The notes below the pieces were generated by a model, which worked only from the letters and a program-made list of their open reading frames with translations, was not told where the DNA came from and searched no databases. Positions 35,275 through 44,728 of a DNA stretch of 64,000 nt are shown one piece after another. The first letter of the stretch is position 1. Every line of letters starts with the position of its first letter. Position numbers and translations under genes: made by a program. The DNA is from an uncultured Lachnospiraceae bacterium (lineage in GTDB: Bacteria > Bacillota > Clostridia > Lachnospirales > Lachnospiraceae): assembly GCA_947650155.1 (NCBI GenBank), contig CANSUS010000014.1, forward strand, positions 1-64,000, in the 5' to 3' direction.

Positions 35275-36146
35275 TGAAGAAGATACGTTTTTTCAAACCA
35301 AAACAGAAAAAATTGAACCGTTCTATGGCGGGAAATACTTTATTATTTGTCCTGATGGCAATCTGCGGTGTATTTATGGCGCTTCCTATTGTAATGATCG
35401 TCAACAATGCATTGAAACCGTTAGATGAGTTATTTCAGTTTCCGCCCAAGATTTTTGTAAGAAATCCTACGCTGGAAAACTTTTCGGATTTGTTTGTCGT
35501 TATGAGCGATTCATGGGTGCCGTTTTCCAGATATATCATGAATACGATTATTATTACCGGATTAGGAACAGTCGGGCATGTTTTGTTAGCTTCTCTTGCG
35601 GCATATCCGCTTGCAAAGCATAACTTCCCGGGAAAAAACATTTTATTCAGCATGGTAGTTCTTTCCATGATGTTTTCCTGGACGGTTACACAGATCCCTA
35701 CTTATATGATTGTTTCATGGCTGCATATCAACAATAATTATATGGCGTTGATCTTACCGGCATGGCAGTTTGGTATGGGGCTTTATCTGATGAAACAGTT
35801 TATGGAACAGCTTCCCGATTCGCTTATGGAGTCGGCAAGATTAGACGGGGCAACAGAATTTAAGATCTTCTGGAAGATCGTAATGCCAAACGTAAAGCCG
35901 GCGTGGCTGACGCTTGCTATCTTCCAGTTCCAGCAGATGTGGGCAAATACAGGAAGTATGTATCTGCGTGACGAACAGTTAAAGCCTCTGCAGTTTGCGC
36001 TTCAGCAGATTGTCGGTGGTGGAACGGCGAGAGCGGGCGCCAGCGCAGCAGTTACCTTTATTATAGCGGCAATCCCGATCATCTTCTTCCTTGTATGTCA
36101 GAGTAATGTAATCGAAACAATGACAACATCAGGTATGAAGGATTAA
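35274..36146 (+). CDS. Sugar ABC transporter permease (MalG type), second importer
   Basis: 290 residues, six helices and EAA loop MESARLDGATEFKIFWKIVMP. The N-terminal part has the family pattern LPIVMIVNNALKPLDEL. Partner of the preceding gene. It is followed by four non-transport membrane or surface genes rather than an ATPase. Confidence 0.93.
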   Translation: MKKIRFFKPKQKKLNRSMAGNTLLFVLMAICGVFMALPIVMIVNNALKPLDELFQFPPKIFVRNPTLENFSDLFVVMSDSWVPFSRYIMNTIIITGLGTVGHVLLASLAAYPLAKHNFPGKNILFSMVVLSMMFSWTVTQIPTYMIVSWLHINNNYMALILPAWQFGMGLYLMKQFMEQLPDSLMESARLDGATEFKIFWKIVMPNVKPAWLTLAIFQFQQMWANTGSMYLRDEQLKPLQFALQQIVGGGTARAGASAAVTFIIAAIPIIFFLVCQSNVIETMTTSGMKD

Positions 36147-36175
36147 GACTCATATAGGGAGGAGTGTGATGGAAT

Positions 36176-37666
36176 ATGGAGAATAAGAAAAAACGGAGAT
36201 TGGGGAAACGAATAGCAGGACTGCTTCTGTCGGTAATGTTCCTGGGACTCAGTATCGGAGAAACAGCGCAGGCATCTTCCCTTCCCTATGATACTTATAA
36301 TTATGATTACTGGGAGAACATCGTATTTACACCGTCTGCCTATGTACCGGACGTAAGTGTATCCGGCGTGAATTTAGGAGTAGGAGCATTCTCTTCGCCG
36401 CAGGATATGTGCGTGGCGCCGGACGGGAAAATCTATGTTGCAGATACGGGAAATAACCGTATTGTTGTGCTGGACAGCGCAATGAAAAATGTAGTAAAAG
36501 TGATAGACAGTTTTGAAAGAGACGGACAGCAGGACACTTTTAATGCGCCGTACGGAGTATGCGTTTCGGAAAAGAACGAACTTTATATTGCAGACTCTGA
36601 AAACAAAAGAATTGTAGTTTTGGACGAAAACGGTGATTTTAAAAAGATTGTTGATAATCCTACATCGGAGATTCTGGAAGAAGGATATGTATTTACACCG
36701 CTTAAAGTAAGCGTGGATTACGCGGACCGTATTTACTGCATCGGAAGAAATATGTTTGAAGGAATCATGGTTTTCGATGAAAATGGTGATTTTACAGGAT
36801 TCTTTGGAACGATCGAGGTACAGATCACACTATGGGAGAAATTCTGGAGAAAGCTGGCGACCAAGGAAGAACGGTCAAAGCAGCAGCTTTTCATTCCTAC
36901 TGAATTTACAGGCATCGATGTAGACTCCGGCGGATTTGTCTACGCATCCAATGTAGACCCGGAAGGGGTGCAGGCAGTAAGAAGGCTGAATCCTAAAGGA
37001 GAAGATGTGATTAAAAAAGGAGAAAGCGGAAACCTTGGAGGGGATATTCTCGTTGCTATGTCCGGTACTTACAGCGGACCGTCGATTATAGTGGATGTGG
37101 TTTACAGGGAAAACGGAATATATTCTATTCTGGACAGCAAGAGAGGAAGGATCTTTACTTACGACAGAGAAGGCAATCTGCTTTATATCTTTGGAGGACT
37201 TGGTTCTCAGGCAGGAACATTTACCATACCGGTAGCGATTGAATCGAGCGGCGAGAAGGTTATGGTATTGGATTCATACAGGGGAGAGATTATCACTTTT
37301 ATAGAAACGAGATACGGCAATCTGATTAACGAAGCAGTGGCGCTGCGCTTTGACGGCGACGAAACACAGGCGGTTGCAAAATGGCAGGAAGTACTGAAAT
37401 TAGACGAGAATAATGAGCTTGCCAATACAGGTATCGGAAAAGCGTATCTGACCGCCGGGGATAATAAAACGGCTATGAAATACCTGAAGTTAGGCATGAA
37501 CAGAGAATATTATTCCATTGCGTTTAAGCGTTACAGGAATGAAATTTTAAAAGATAACATGAACTTTATTATGACAGGAATTGTAGTTGTGTGCGTAGGA
37601 GTTTATGTATTCAAGAGGATTTGGAGAAAGAAGAAAGGAAAGAAAGCGGAAGGAGGGATTTTGTAA
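36176..37666 (+). CDS. NHL beta-propeller/TPR membrane-anchored protein
   Basis: 496 residues. A signal-like hydrophobic N-terminus (residues 15-32) leads to an NHL-type propeller (about 65-385) with repeats such as VAPDGKIYVADTGNNRIVVL and KNELYIADSENKRIVVL. A TPR-like pair of helices (390-450, AVAKWQEVLKLDENNELANT) follows. One transmembrane helix (465-485) and a basic tail RIWRKKKGKK come last, so the propeller is outside and anchored at its C-terminus. It lies between the permease pair and a Yip1 gene with which it touches end to start. I infer a scaffold or sugar-sensing role in a surface complex; no enzyme motif is visible. Confidence 0.82.
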   Translation: MENKKKRRLGKRIAGLLLSVMFLGLSIGETAQASSLPYDTYNYDYWENIVFTPSAYVPDVSVSGVNLGVGAFSSPQDMCVAPDGKIYVADTGNNRIVVLDSAMKNVVKVIDSFERDGQQDTFNAPYGVCVSEKNELYIADSENKRIVVLDENGDFKKIVDNPTSEILEEGYVFTPLKVSVDYADRIYCIGRNMFEGIMVFDENGDFTGFFGTIEVQITLWEKFWRKLATKEERSKQQLFIPTEFTGIDVDSGGFVYASNVDPEGVQAVRRLNPKGEDVIKKGESGNLGGDILVAMSGTYSGPSIIVDVVYRENGIYSILDSKRGRIFTYDREGNLLYIFGGLGSQAGTFTIPVAIESSGEKVMVLDSYRGEIITFIETRYGNLINEAVALRFDGDETQAVAKWQEVLKLDENNELANTGIGKAYLTAGDNKTAMKYLKLGMNREYYSIAFKRYRNEILKDNMNFIMTGIVVVCVGVYVFKRIWRKKKGKKAEGGIL

Positions 37667-38299
37667 ATGAAGAAATATTTTTCTAAGGATAAGTGGAATT
37701 TTATGTTTTATACTATGACACATCCGGCAGACGGCTTTTATGAAATCCGCCACAGAGACCGTGGAAGTGTTCCTCTTGCAGTCGTAATGGTTATTCTGTT
37801 TTCCATCTGCTATTCCATGAACAGAATGCTTGCCAGTTTTGTGGTAAATGACGTGGAGCCGAGAGCAGTAGACAGTTTGAGGGAATTAACGGCAGTGCTT
37901 TTACTATATCTGCTTTTCTGCGTAGGCAACTGGTCTATTACCTGCCTGATGGAAGGGGAGGGAAGATTAAAAGACATTGCGATTGCAGTCGGATATGCAC
38001 TGGTGCCGATGATTGTAACTTTGGTTCCGGCGACCATTATCAGTCAGGGAATTGCAGACAATGAGGAAGCGTTTTATACCATGCTGGTAGTGGTAGGAAT
38101 TGCGTATTCTGTTATTATAGCGTTAATCGGAATTATGCAGGTGCATAACTATACGCTTGGAAAGACGCTGATCGTATTGTTTCTGACATTTATTGCTATG
38201 TTTATTATTATTTTTGTATGCCTCCTGTTAGCAGATCTGGTAAATCAGATTTATAATTTCTTTTACAGTCTGTATACAGAAATCATATTCCGTAATTAG
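37667..38299 (+). CDS. Yip1-family membrane protein
   Basis: 210 residues, five hydrophobic helices and the Yip1 pattern (CVGNWSITCLMEGEGRLKDI, then GYALVPMIVTLVPATI). The ATG follows the upstream stop directly, with GGAAGGAGG inside the previous gene, so the two are translationally coupled. Bacterial Yip1 proteins have no assigned function. Tight coupling with the NHL/TPR protein suggests the two act together at the membrane. Confidence 0.82.
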   Translation: MKKYFSKDKWNFMFYTMTHPADGFYEIRHRDRGSVPLAVVMVILFSICYSMNRMLASFVVNDVEPRAVDSLRELTAVLLLYLLFCVGNWSITCLMEGEGRLKDIAIAVGYALVPMIVTLVPATIISQGIADNEEAFYTMLVVVGIAYSVIIALIGIMQVHNYTLGKTLIVLFLTFIAMFIIIFVCLLLADLVNQIYNFFYSLYTEIIFRN

Positions 38300-38316
38300 G
38301 AAGGAGAAAGCAAACG

Positions 38317-40899
38317 ATGAAATTGAAAAAGAAAATAATGATATCGGTGCTTTCTGTGGTTTGTGTGGCTGCACTGATATGGTTGGTAAATTATTTGGTA
38401 CGATACCAGTTTTATGATGCCTATAAGGCATATACAAAAGATTATGAATTTCAATATGATGAGAACGCAAAAGCATTTTCACCGGTTGCAGAGAGTAAAA
38501 GCGATGTGGAAGGCATGGAGTTGGTTTGCGAAAATGAAAATTTAAAACTCTATACCAATACGCAGACCGCGGAGATCGCGGTATATGACAAGAGAAACGG
38601 CAAGACGGTTTATTCTAATCCGCAGGATGCGGAAGAAGATGCAATTGCCAATCAGGTACATAAGAACTATCTGAAATCCCAGCTTGTAATAGATTATTTT
38701 AATTCCAGCAGGACTTCTTCTACTTATGATTCCTATTCTATGGGAGTTGCCAACGGGCAGGTAGAAGCGCAGGCAATTGACAACGGTATCCGTTACGTTT
38801 ATGAGATCGGCGATACCAGCAGTCCGACAGGAATTGTTCCCATTTACATCACACAGGAAAGACTGGATGAATATGCTTCTAAGTTAGAAGAAAAGGATGC
38901 AAACCGGTTAAAGGGCAATTATGTGGAAAGCTCTATTGGAGACGGCTGGATGGAACTGATGGAAGGTTCCAGAAAAGGCGCGGGAACTTTGAGGAGAATA
39001 ACGGCTCTGCTGGAAGAAGCGGGTTATACAGTTGAAGATTACGAAAAAGACATGTCAGACTCAGGAGTAGAGGGCGCTGTAAATGTTTCCTTTAAAATTG
39101 CATTGGAATATCGCTTGGAAGACGATAATCTGGTAGTAATACTTCCGACAGATTCCATTGAAGAAAGAGGCGGCGGATACATTTACCGTGTACAGCTTCT
39201 CAGATATATGGGCGCTGCAGGAGATGAGGAAGAGGGCTACATATTGGTTCCGAACGGCTCCGGGTCCCTGATTCATTTTAACAATGGAAAGACAACTTCA
39301 GAAGATTATAATCAGTTTATCTACGGAATCGATCCGCTTGCAATGGATTACACAGTACTTGACATTGGCGAAGACATCCGTATGGCGTTGTATGGGATCA
39401 GCAGACCGGACAGTGGCGTTTTGGTAACAATTGAAGATGGACAGTCGCTTGCCTCCATTACGGCGTCTGTAGCCGGGAAGGTAAACGAGTACAACTATGT
39501 ATATCCTACCTTCGCACTGAGAGGCTCGGACAGATTATCCATGTTTGGCACAACAGGTAATGAAGCGGAGCTTCCGATTCTGGAAACGAACTATTATAAA
39601 GCGGACTGTACCGTCAGATATACTTTCTTAACGGAAGAAAATGCTTCTTATTCAGGAATGGCAAATTATTATAGAAACCGTCTTCTGACAGAAGGTAAGC
39701 TTTCTTTAAATGGAGAGAGCGGGGATATTCCTTTTTATTATGATGTAGTAGGCGGCGTGAAGCTGACGAATTATTTCCTCGGTACACAATATTTGAGCGT
39801 AGAACCGTTGACAACTTTTGACGAGGCAGGAAAGATCAGTGACGATCTGGCGGCAAATGGAATTTCCAATCAGGTCATGAACTTCCAGGGCTGGAGTAAT
39901 GGCGGTTATTATCATGATGTGCCTGATAAGGTTAAGGTGATTGGAAAATTAGGTGGCAAGAGAGGTTTACAGGCCTTATATAATGTGGTCGCTGAAAACG
40001 GCGGAAGACTTTATACGGATACGGCATTTCAGAAAGTAACGTATATTTCCAAGAGATATAAATATAATTACGAGACATCACGTTACTATGGAGGCGGCTA
40101 TATTGCTTCCTTTGGGCAGCTGAATCCGATCAGCCTGCGGCAGACTTCTTCTTTGACTTATGTGGAAACTCTGTATGACCTGATATCTCCCAAATTCCTG
40201 GTTCGCTATGTGGACGAATTTGTAGATGAAATGGAACGAATCGATAATGTCGGCATTTCCCTCAGGGACTTGGGAAATACGCTGCATTCAGATAAAAAGC
40301 GTACAGAGGTGATTGACCGGAATCAGAGTATGCATATTATAGAGGCACAGTTTGCAAAGATTGATGAGCTTAACAGAAACGTAATGGTAAGCGGCGGAAA
40401 TGATTATACACTTCCTTATGTGGAAGATATTATTAATGCACCGATTAACCACAATGATTATTTTATTGTAGATGAAGAAGTGCCGTTCTATGAGATGCTG
40501 ATACACGGCAGCGTAAATTATGCAGGATATGTCATCAATCTGAGCGATACTTATGACAGGGCGGATATTGTCCTTGGGCTGATAGAAACCGGAGCCTCTC
40601 CCCACTTTGCTTTTACATGGGAAGAGTCCAGTACAATGAAGTATTCCGGTCTGAACAGTTATTATGCAACTACTTATGCAAACTGGAAAGACGATGCGGT
40701 GGCAATCTATCAAGAAGTAAATGAAGCATTAAAATATGTAAGCGGCGAAACAATAACCGGACATGAAATTTATGATAACGGTGTTAGAAAAGTGGTTTAC
40801 AGCAACGGTGTTACTTATTACATCAATGCATCAAATGTGGATGCAGAAGCTGACGGAAAAATGATTCCGGCAAGAAGTTATGAAATGGAGGGAATATAA
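38317..40899 (+). CDS. DUF5696 protein, large N-terminally membrane-anchored, possible glycosidase-like barrel
   Basis: 860 residues. One N-terminal helix (MISVLSVVCVAALIWLVNYL) with basic residues before it anchors the protein, the rest being outside. Residues 60-450 are mostly beta-rich, with IAVYDKRNGKTVYSNP and EEGYILVPNGSGSLIHFNNG. Residues 490-830 look like a TIM-barrel hydrolase: VMNFQGWSNGGYYHD, GGKRGLQALYNVVAENGGRL, YTDTAFQ, VGISLRDLGNTLHSD and HFAFTWEES are spaced like the strands of GH101/GH129-type enzymes. Asp in SLRDLG and Glu in TWEES are possible catalytic residues; this is inference. The family name is recognised; the activity is unknown. Confidence 0.8.
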   Translation: MKLKKKIMISVLSVVCVAALIWLVNYLVRYQFYDAYKAYTKDYEFQYDENAKAFSPVAESKSDVEGMELVCENENLKLYTNTQTAEIAVYDKRNGKTVYSNPQDAEEDAIANQVHKNYLKSQLVIDYFNSSRTSSTYDSYSMGVANGQVEAQAIDNGIRYVYEIGDTSSPTGIVPIYITQERLDEYASKLEEKDANRLKGNYVESSIGDGWMELMEGSRKGAGTLRRITALLEEAGYTVEDYEKDMSDSGVEGAVNVSFKIALEYRLEDDNLVVILPTDSIEERGGGYIYRVQLLRYMGAAGDEEEGYILVPNGSGSLIHFNNGKTTSEDYNQFIYGIDPLAMDYTVLDIGEDIRMALYGISRPDSGVLVTIEDGQSLASITASVAGKVNEYNYVYPTFALRGSDRLSMFGTTGNEAELPILETNYYKADCTVRYTFLTEENASYSGMANYYRNRLLTEGKLSLNGESGDIPFYYDVVGGVKLTNYFLGTQYLSVEPLTTFDEAGKISDDLAANGISNQVMNFQGWSNGGYYHDVPDKVKVIGKLGGKRGLQALYNVVAENGGRLYTDTAFQKVTYISKRYKYNYETSRYYGGGYIASFGQLNPISLRQTSSLTYVETLYDLISPKFLVRYVDEFVDEMERIDNVGISLRDLGNTLHSDKKRTEVIDRNQSMHIIEAQFAKIDELNRNVMVSGGNDYTLPYVEDIINAPINHNDYFIVDEEVPFYEMLIHGSVNYAGYVINLSDTYDRADIVLGLIETGASPHFAFTWEESSTMKYSGLNSYYATTYANWKDDAVAIYQEVNEALKYVSGETITGHEIYDNGVRKVVYSNGVTYYINASNVDAEADGKMIPARSYEMEGI

Positions 40900-40900
40900 A

Positions 40901-41809
40901 ATGAAAAAGAAAAAAATGTCCCTCACTACAAAGCGGAGTATTACAGGATATGTATTTATCCTTCCCTGGCTGGTCGGTTTTTTGATCTTTTATTTACGAA
41001 GCCTGATCATGACGGCAAACTTTTCCTTATCGGAAATTTCAGTAGCGGTCGGAGGCGGTTATGACTCCAAGTTTGTAGGATTACAGAATTATTTATATGC
41101 ATTCAGGGCACACGGAAGTTTTAAGCAGGTGCTTACTACTTCAATTGGAAATATGTTGGTAGATGTACCGCTGATTACCTTCTTTAGTCTTTTGATGGCA
41201 ATGCTTTTGAACAAAAAGTTTAAAGGAAGAACTTTGGTAAGGGCAATTTTCTTTCTGCCGGTCATCATGAATTCAGCGGCAATTACGGCGGCGATTGATA
41301 TGAGCCGCCAGATGCTGGCGGGAGGCTTAAGTGCAAGCAGCGCGGAAATGGCGAGCGCGGCAAGCGGCGTAAACATGATGTATTATGTGGAGATGTTCTC
41401 CAGCCTGGGACTTCCGTCCGGCATTCTGGACTATATTGTAGCGGCGGTAGCAAGGATTAATGACATTATCAGTGCGTCAGGCGTGCAGATCATTATCTTT
41501 ATTGCAGCGCTTCAATCCATTCCGGGGTCCATGTACGAGGTGGCAAAGATTGAAGGTGCGACGGCATATGAAACTTTCTGGAAGGTGACTTTCCCGATGG
41601 TAATGCCGCACATTATTACAAACGTGGTCTACACGGTGGTAGATAACTTCGCAAATTCAGCAATTGTGGAAATGGCTTACGACACAGCGTTTACGGAAGT
41701 AAATTATGGTTTAAGTTCTGCAATGAGTTTAGTGAGTACAGCAATTGTGTGTCTGATACTGGTAATCGTCTGTGGATTTATCCAGAAGCGGACCTTCTAT
41801 TATAACTAA
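40901..41809 (+). CDS. Sugar ABC transporter permease (MalF type), third importer
   Basis: 302 residues from ATG 40901, with GGAGGGA inside the end of the DUF5696 gene. Six helices; EAA loop YEVAKIEGATAYETFWKVTFP. An extra Ala/Ser-rich loop (GGLSASSAEMASAASG) stands between helices 3 and 4. Together with the next gene it forms a second permease pair in the same operon as 34342-36146. Confidence 0.92.
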   Translation: MKKKKMSLTTKRSITGYVFILPWLVGFLIFYLRSLIMTANFSLSEISVAVGGGYDSKFVGLQNYLYAFRAHGSFKQVLTTSIGNMLVDVPLITFFSLLMAMLLNKKFKGRTLVRAIFFLPVIMNSAAITAAIDMSRQMLAGGLSASSAEMASAASGVNMMYYVEMFSSLGLPSGILDYIVAAVARINDIISASGVQIIIFIAALQSIPGSMYEVAKIEGATAYETFWKVTFPMVMPHIITNVVYTVVDNFANSAIVEMAYDTAFTEVNYGLSSAMSLVSTAIVCLILVIVCGFIQKRTFYYN

Positions 41810-41825
41810 GAAAGGAGAAAATACA

Positions 41826-42779
41826 GTGAAAAAAGAATTAATACTGGAGAATGACAGAAAAAAAATAATATCCATGATCAAAAATTTCCTGTTTTCTCTT
41901 TTCAGACTGATTGTTATTGCCGGAATATCTTATGTGATTTTAAGCCCGATTATCGGTATTATAGCAAATTCGTTTTTCTCCGATGCGGACGCTTATAATC
42001 CTATGGTGTATCTGCTGCCGCAGTCACCGACACTTGAAAGATATAAACTGGCTATCCTGCGTTTGGACTATTGGAAAACAGCAGGAAAAACACTGCTTTA
42101 TTCCCTGACGCTTATGGCGGTGCAGGTAGTGATTTGTTCTATGGTAGGATATGGATTTGCAAGATATAATTTTCCGCTTAAGAAATTATTATTTGGCTGT
42201 GTGGTTGTGATGATTGTTATTCCGACACATACCATAATGCTTCCTATTTATGTGACATTTGCAAAGTTTGATCCCCTGGGACTGTGCAGTCTGCTTACCG
42301 GTTCTTCTAAGAACCTTTTATCAACACCGGTGCCGATGTATATCATGACGGCGCTTGGATGTGGACTCAGATCGGGATTATACATTTATATTTTTAATCA
42401 GTTTTTCAGAGGGCTTCCAAAAGAAATTGAGGAGGCGGCATTTGTGGACGGCGCCAGCACATGGTACACCTATTTCCGTATTATGCTGGTGAACGCAATT
42501 CCCTCGGTTATTACTGTAGCCATATTTTCTATGGTCTGGCAGTATAACGATACATTTTATTCAAAACTGTTCTTGATCGATCCGAATATTGTCATCAGTA
42601 AGAAAATTACTTCCTTACAACAGACAATTTCCAATCTGGATAAGGTTTTGGATCCGACAATATCACAGCTTTATGCGTATGCAGGAATCATATTGGTAAT
42701 TCTGCCGATTCTGATTATTTATATCGCACTGCAGAAGTACTTTATCGAAGGCGTGGAGCGAAGCGGTATCGTTGGTTAA
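41826..42779 (+). CDS. Sugar ABC transporter permease (MalG type), third importer
   Basis: 317 residues. The start is taken as GTG 41826, which has AAAGGAG 9 bases upstream; the longer frame from 41772 overlaps the previous gene without a ribosome site. Six helices; EAA loop EEAAFVDGASTWYTYFRIML. It most likely serves the binding proteins at 42818 or 44729. Confidence 0.9.
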   Translation: MKKELILENDRKKIISMIKNFLFSLFRLIVIAGISYVILSPIIGIIANSFFSDADAYNPMVYLLPQSPTLERYKLAILRLDYWKTAGKTLLYSLTLMAVQVVICSMVGYGFARYNFPLKKLLFGCVVVMIVIPTHTIMLPIYVTFAKFDPLGLCSLLTGSSKNLLSTPVPMYIMTALGCGLRSGLYIYIFNQFFRGLPKEIEEAAFVDGASTWYTYFRIMLVNAIPSVITVAIFSMVWQYNDTFYSKLFLIDPNIVISKKITSLQQTISNLDKVLDPTISQLYAYAGIILVILPILIIYIALQKYFIEGVERSGIVG

Positions 42780-42817
42780 TAACAGGCTTTTAAACATATA
42801 AAAGGAGGATGAAAGAG

Positions 42818-44704
42818 TTGAAAGCAAAAAAAATAGCAGCATTTCTTATGGCGATGACAATGGGACTTTCCCTTTGTGCATGTGGTGATGGAAATGCCCA
42901 AAGCACAGCTGGTAACACGGCGGAAACAACGCAGGAATCAGTGGCAGAAACACCAGCGGAGGCAGAAAGCGAAAGCAAAGAAGCAGAAGCGGAAAATGCA
43001 GGGGAAACGACTCCTTCCGGGGAAGCAAGTATTGATTTTGAAGACGGGTTATTTGCCTTTGCAGGAAATGACAAAACAGTAAGTCCTTCCTCAGATGATG
43101 CAGTATTTTCTGTAGAGGACTTTAATGGATCAAAAGCATTAAAAGTAACGACCCAAGGGAAAATGCCCTTTGTCGGACTGCAGATGGATGCGCTCCTTGG
43201 AGATAAGGTATCCAGTCTGAAAACGGTGGAACTGACGATCGGAATTGAAAATCCTGATGGCGAATTTAATGCCTGCTCAGGTTATATCTATGGATTAGTC
43301 GGCGAGGAAAACAAAAAGACCAGTGAAGCATGGTCGGTTTATCTGGAAACGGGAAATCCGAAGGTAGTACGTTATACGGTTCCTGACGATCAGAGCTTTA
43401 GTGCAGCGAATTCCATTGTCATTTCTTTAGAGACAGATAACGGAATGAACGCAGGCGCAGCACAGGCAAATCTTTACATTGATAATATTACATTTTTAGA
43501 TGCAGACGGCAATGTGCTGGAAGCAGATACTTCTGCAGAATATGTGGCAGCGAGCACAGGAGATGACAGGTCTAATCTTTATGCTGTTTCAGGTGCAGTC
43601 AACTTTGAAGGTTTTGCTTGTAAAGGAGACGGCTGGGCGCAGGACGGCTTTGACATGCCGCAGGAGATTATAGACGCTTTAGTTCCCGGTTCTGTAGTAG
43701 AGATTACTTATACCAGTGAGACGGGAGACATGTGGCTTGTAATTCCGGATGCAGAAGCAGGCTGGATGAGAGTCGGTAATGGCGACGGCGATGTATTTGC
43801 GTACCGCAACAATGCAGGCAACATCGCACAGATTACTTTTGAGCAGCTGGCAGAACTCTGTGGGGATGACGTTTCCAAATGGGGAACAAGAATGCAGTGT
43901 GAAGCAGGCGGCGCATGGGAAGTTACTTCCGTAAAGGTTGGTACAAAGTCTAATCCGATTGTGGCTTCAGGCGCAGTAGAATTTGCAGGTTTTACCTGTA
44001 AAGGAGACGGCTGGGCACAGGACGGCTTCGACATGCCGCAGGAGATTATAGACGCCTTAGTTCCCGGTTCTGTAGTAGAAGTTACTTACAGCAGTGAGAC
44101 CGGAGATATGTGGCTTGTTATGCCGGATGCAGAGGCAGGCTGGATGAGAGTCGGAAACGGCGACGGCGATGTATTTGCCGCATCTAACGGAAGTGTCTGT
44201 CAGTTGACATTCGAGCAGATTGCAAGCCTTTGTGGAGACGACGTATCCAAATGGGGAGCAAGAATGCAGTGTGAAGCAGGCGGCGCATGGGAAGTTTACG
44301 GCGTGAAAGTTGGAACAGCACAGGAATTACAGGTACTGAATAATCCTGTAAACTTTGAAGGATTTGCATGTAAGGGAGACGGCTGGGCACAGGACGGTTT
44401 TGACATGCCGCAGGAGATTATCGATGCCTTAGTTCCGGGTTCCGTAGTACAAGTGTCTTACACCAGTGAGACGGGAGACATGTGGCTTGTAATTCCGGAT
44501 GCGGAAGCAGGCTGGATGAGAGTCGGAAACGGCGACGGCGATGTATTTGCCGCATCTAACGGAAGTGTCTGTCAGTTGACATTCGAGCAGATTGCAAGCC
44601 TTTGTGGAGACGACGTATCCAAATGGGGAGCAAGAATGCAGTGTGAAGCAGGCGGCGCATGGGAAGTTTTCAGCGTAGTAGTTGGGACTTCTACAGAAGA
44701 ATAA
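42818..44704 (+). CDS. Surface lipoprotein with three near-identical ~125-residue modules
   Basis: 628 residues if started at TTG 42818, which lies 9 bases after AAAGGAGG; the ATG at 42809 abuts that site and is unlikely. Lipobox LCAC gives a lipid anchor. After an acidic Ala/Glu/Thr-rich linker there is a beta-sandwich domain (about 70-240, IDFEDGLFAFAGNDKTV to LYIDNITFLDADG) resembling carbohydrate-binding modules. Three repeats of 119-126 residues follow. Each contains DGWAQDGFDMPQEIIDAL, SETGDMWLV, AGWMRVGNGDGDVFA and RMQCEAGGAWEV. The many Trp, Gly and Asp residues suit sugar binding. I infer a multivalent glycan-capturing protein for the neighbouring importers; no known family was identified for the repeats. 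Confidence 0.82.
   Translation: MKAKKIAAFLMAMTMGLSLCACGDGNAQSTAGNTAETTQESVAETPAEAESESKEAEAENAGETTPSGEASIDFEDGLFAFAGNDKTVSPSSDDAVFSVEDFNGSKALKVTTQGKMPFVGLQMDALLGDKVSSLKTVELTIGIENPDGEFNACSGYIYGLVGEENKKTSEAWSVYLETGNPKVVRYTVPDDQSFSAANSIVISLETDNGMNAGAAQANLYIDNITFLDADGNVLEADTSAEYVAASTGDDRSNLYAVSGAVNFEGFACKGDGWAQDGFDMPQEIIDALVPGSVVEITYTSETGDMWLVIPDAEAGWMRVGNGDGDVFAYRNNAGNIAQITFEQLAELCGDDVSKWGTRMQCEAGGAWEVTSVKVGTKSNPIVASGAVEFAGFTCKGDGWAQDGFDMPQEIIDALVPGSVVEVTYSSETGDMWLVMPDAEAGWMRVGNGDGDVFAASNGSVCQLTFEQIASLCGDDVSKWGARMQCEAGGAWEVYGVKVGTAQELQVLNNPVNFEGFACKGDGWAQDGFDMPQEIIDALVPGSVVQVSYTSETGDMWLVIPDAEAGWMRVGNGDGDVFAASNGSVCQLTFEQIASLCGDDVSKWGARMQCEAGGAWEVFSVVVGTSTEE
43598..44704 (+). repeat. three tandem coding repeats of about 370 bases
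   Basis: Units start at about 43598, 43976 and 44348. Units 2 and 3 are identical over more than 120 bases in their second halves (around 44160-44285 and 44532-44657), including synonymous positions. This shows very recent duplication or gene conversion. Confidence 0.88.
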
Positions 44705-44728
44705 ATAAAGTAAAAGGAGAAATGAACT

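Noticed and set aside
43598-44704. CRISPR-like or satellite repeat
   Set aside because: The units are about 370 bases, contiguous, in frame and inside one coding region, so they are protein-module repeats.
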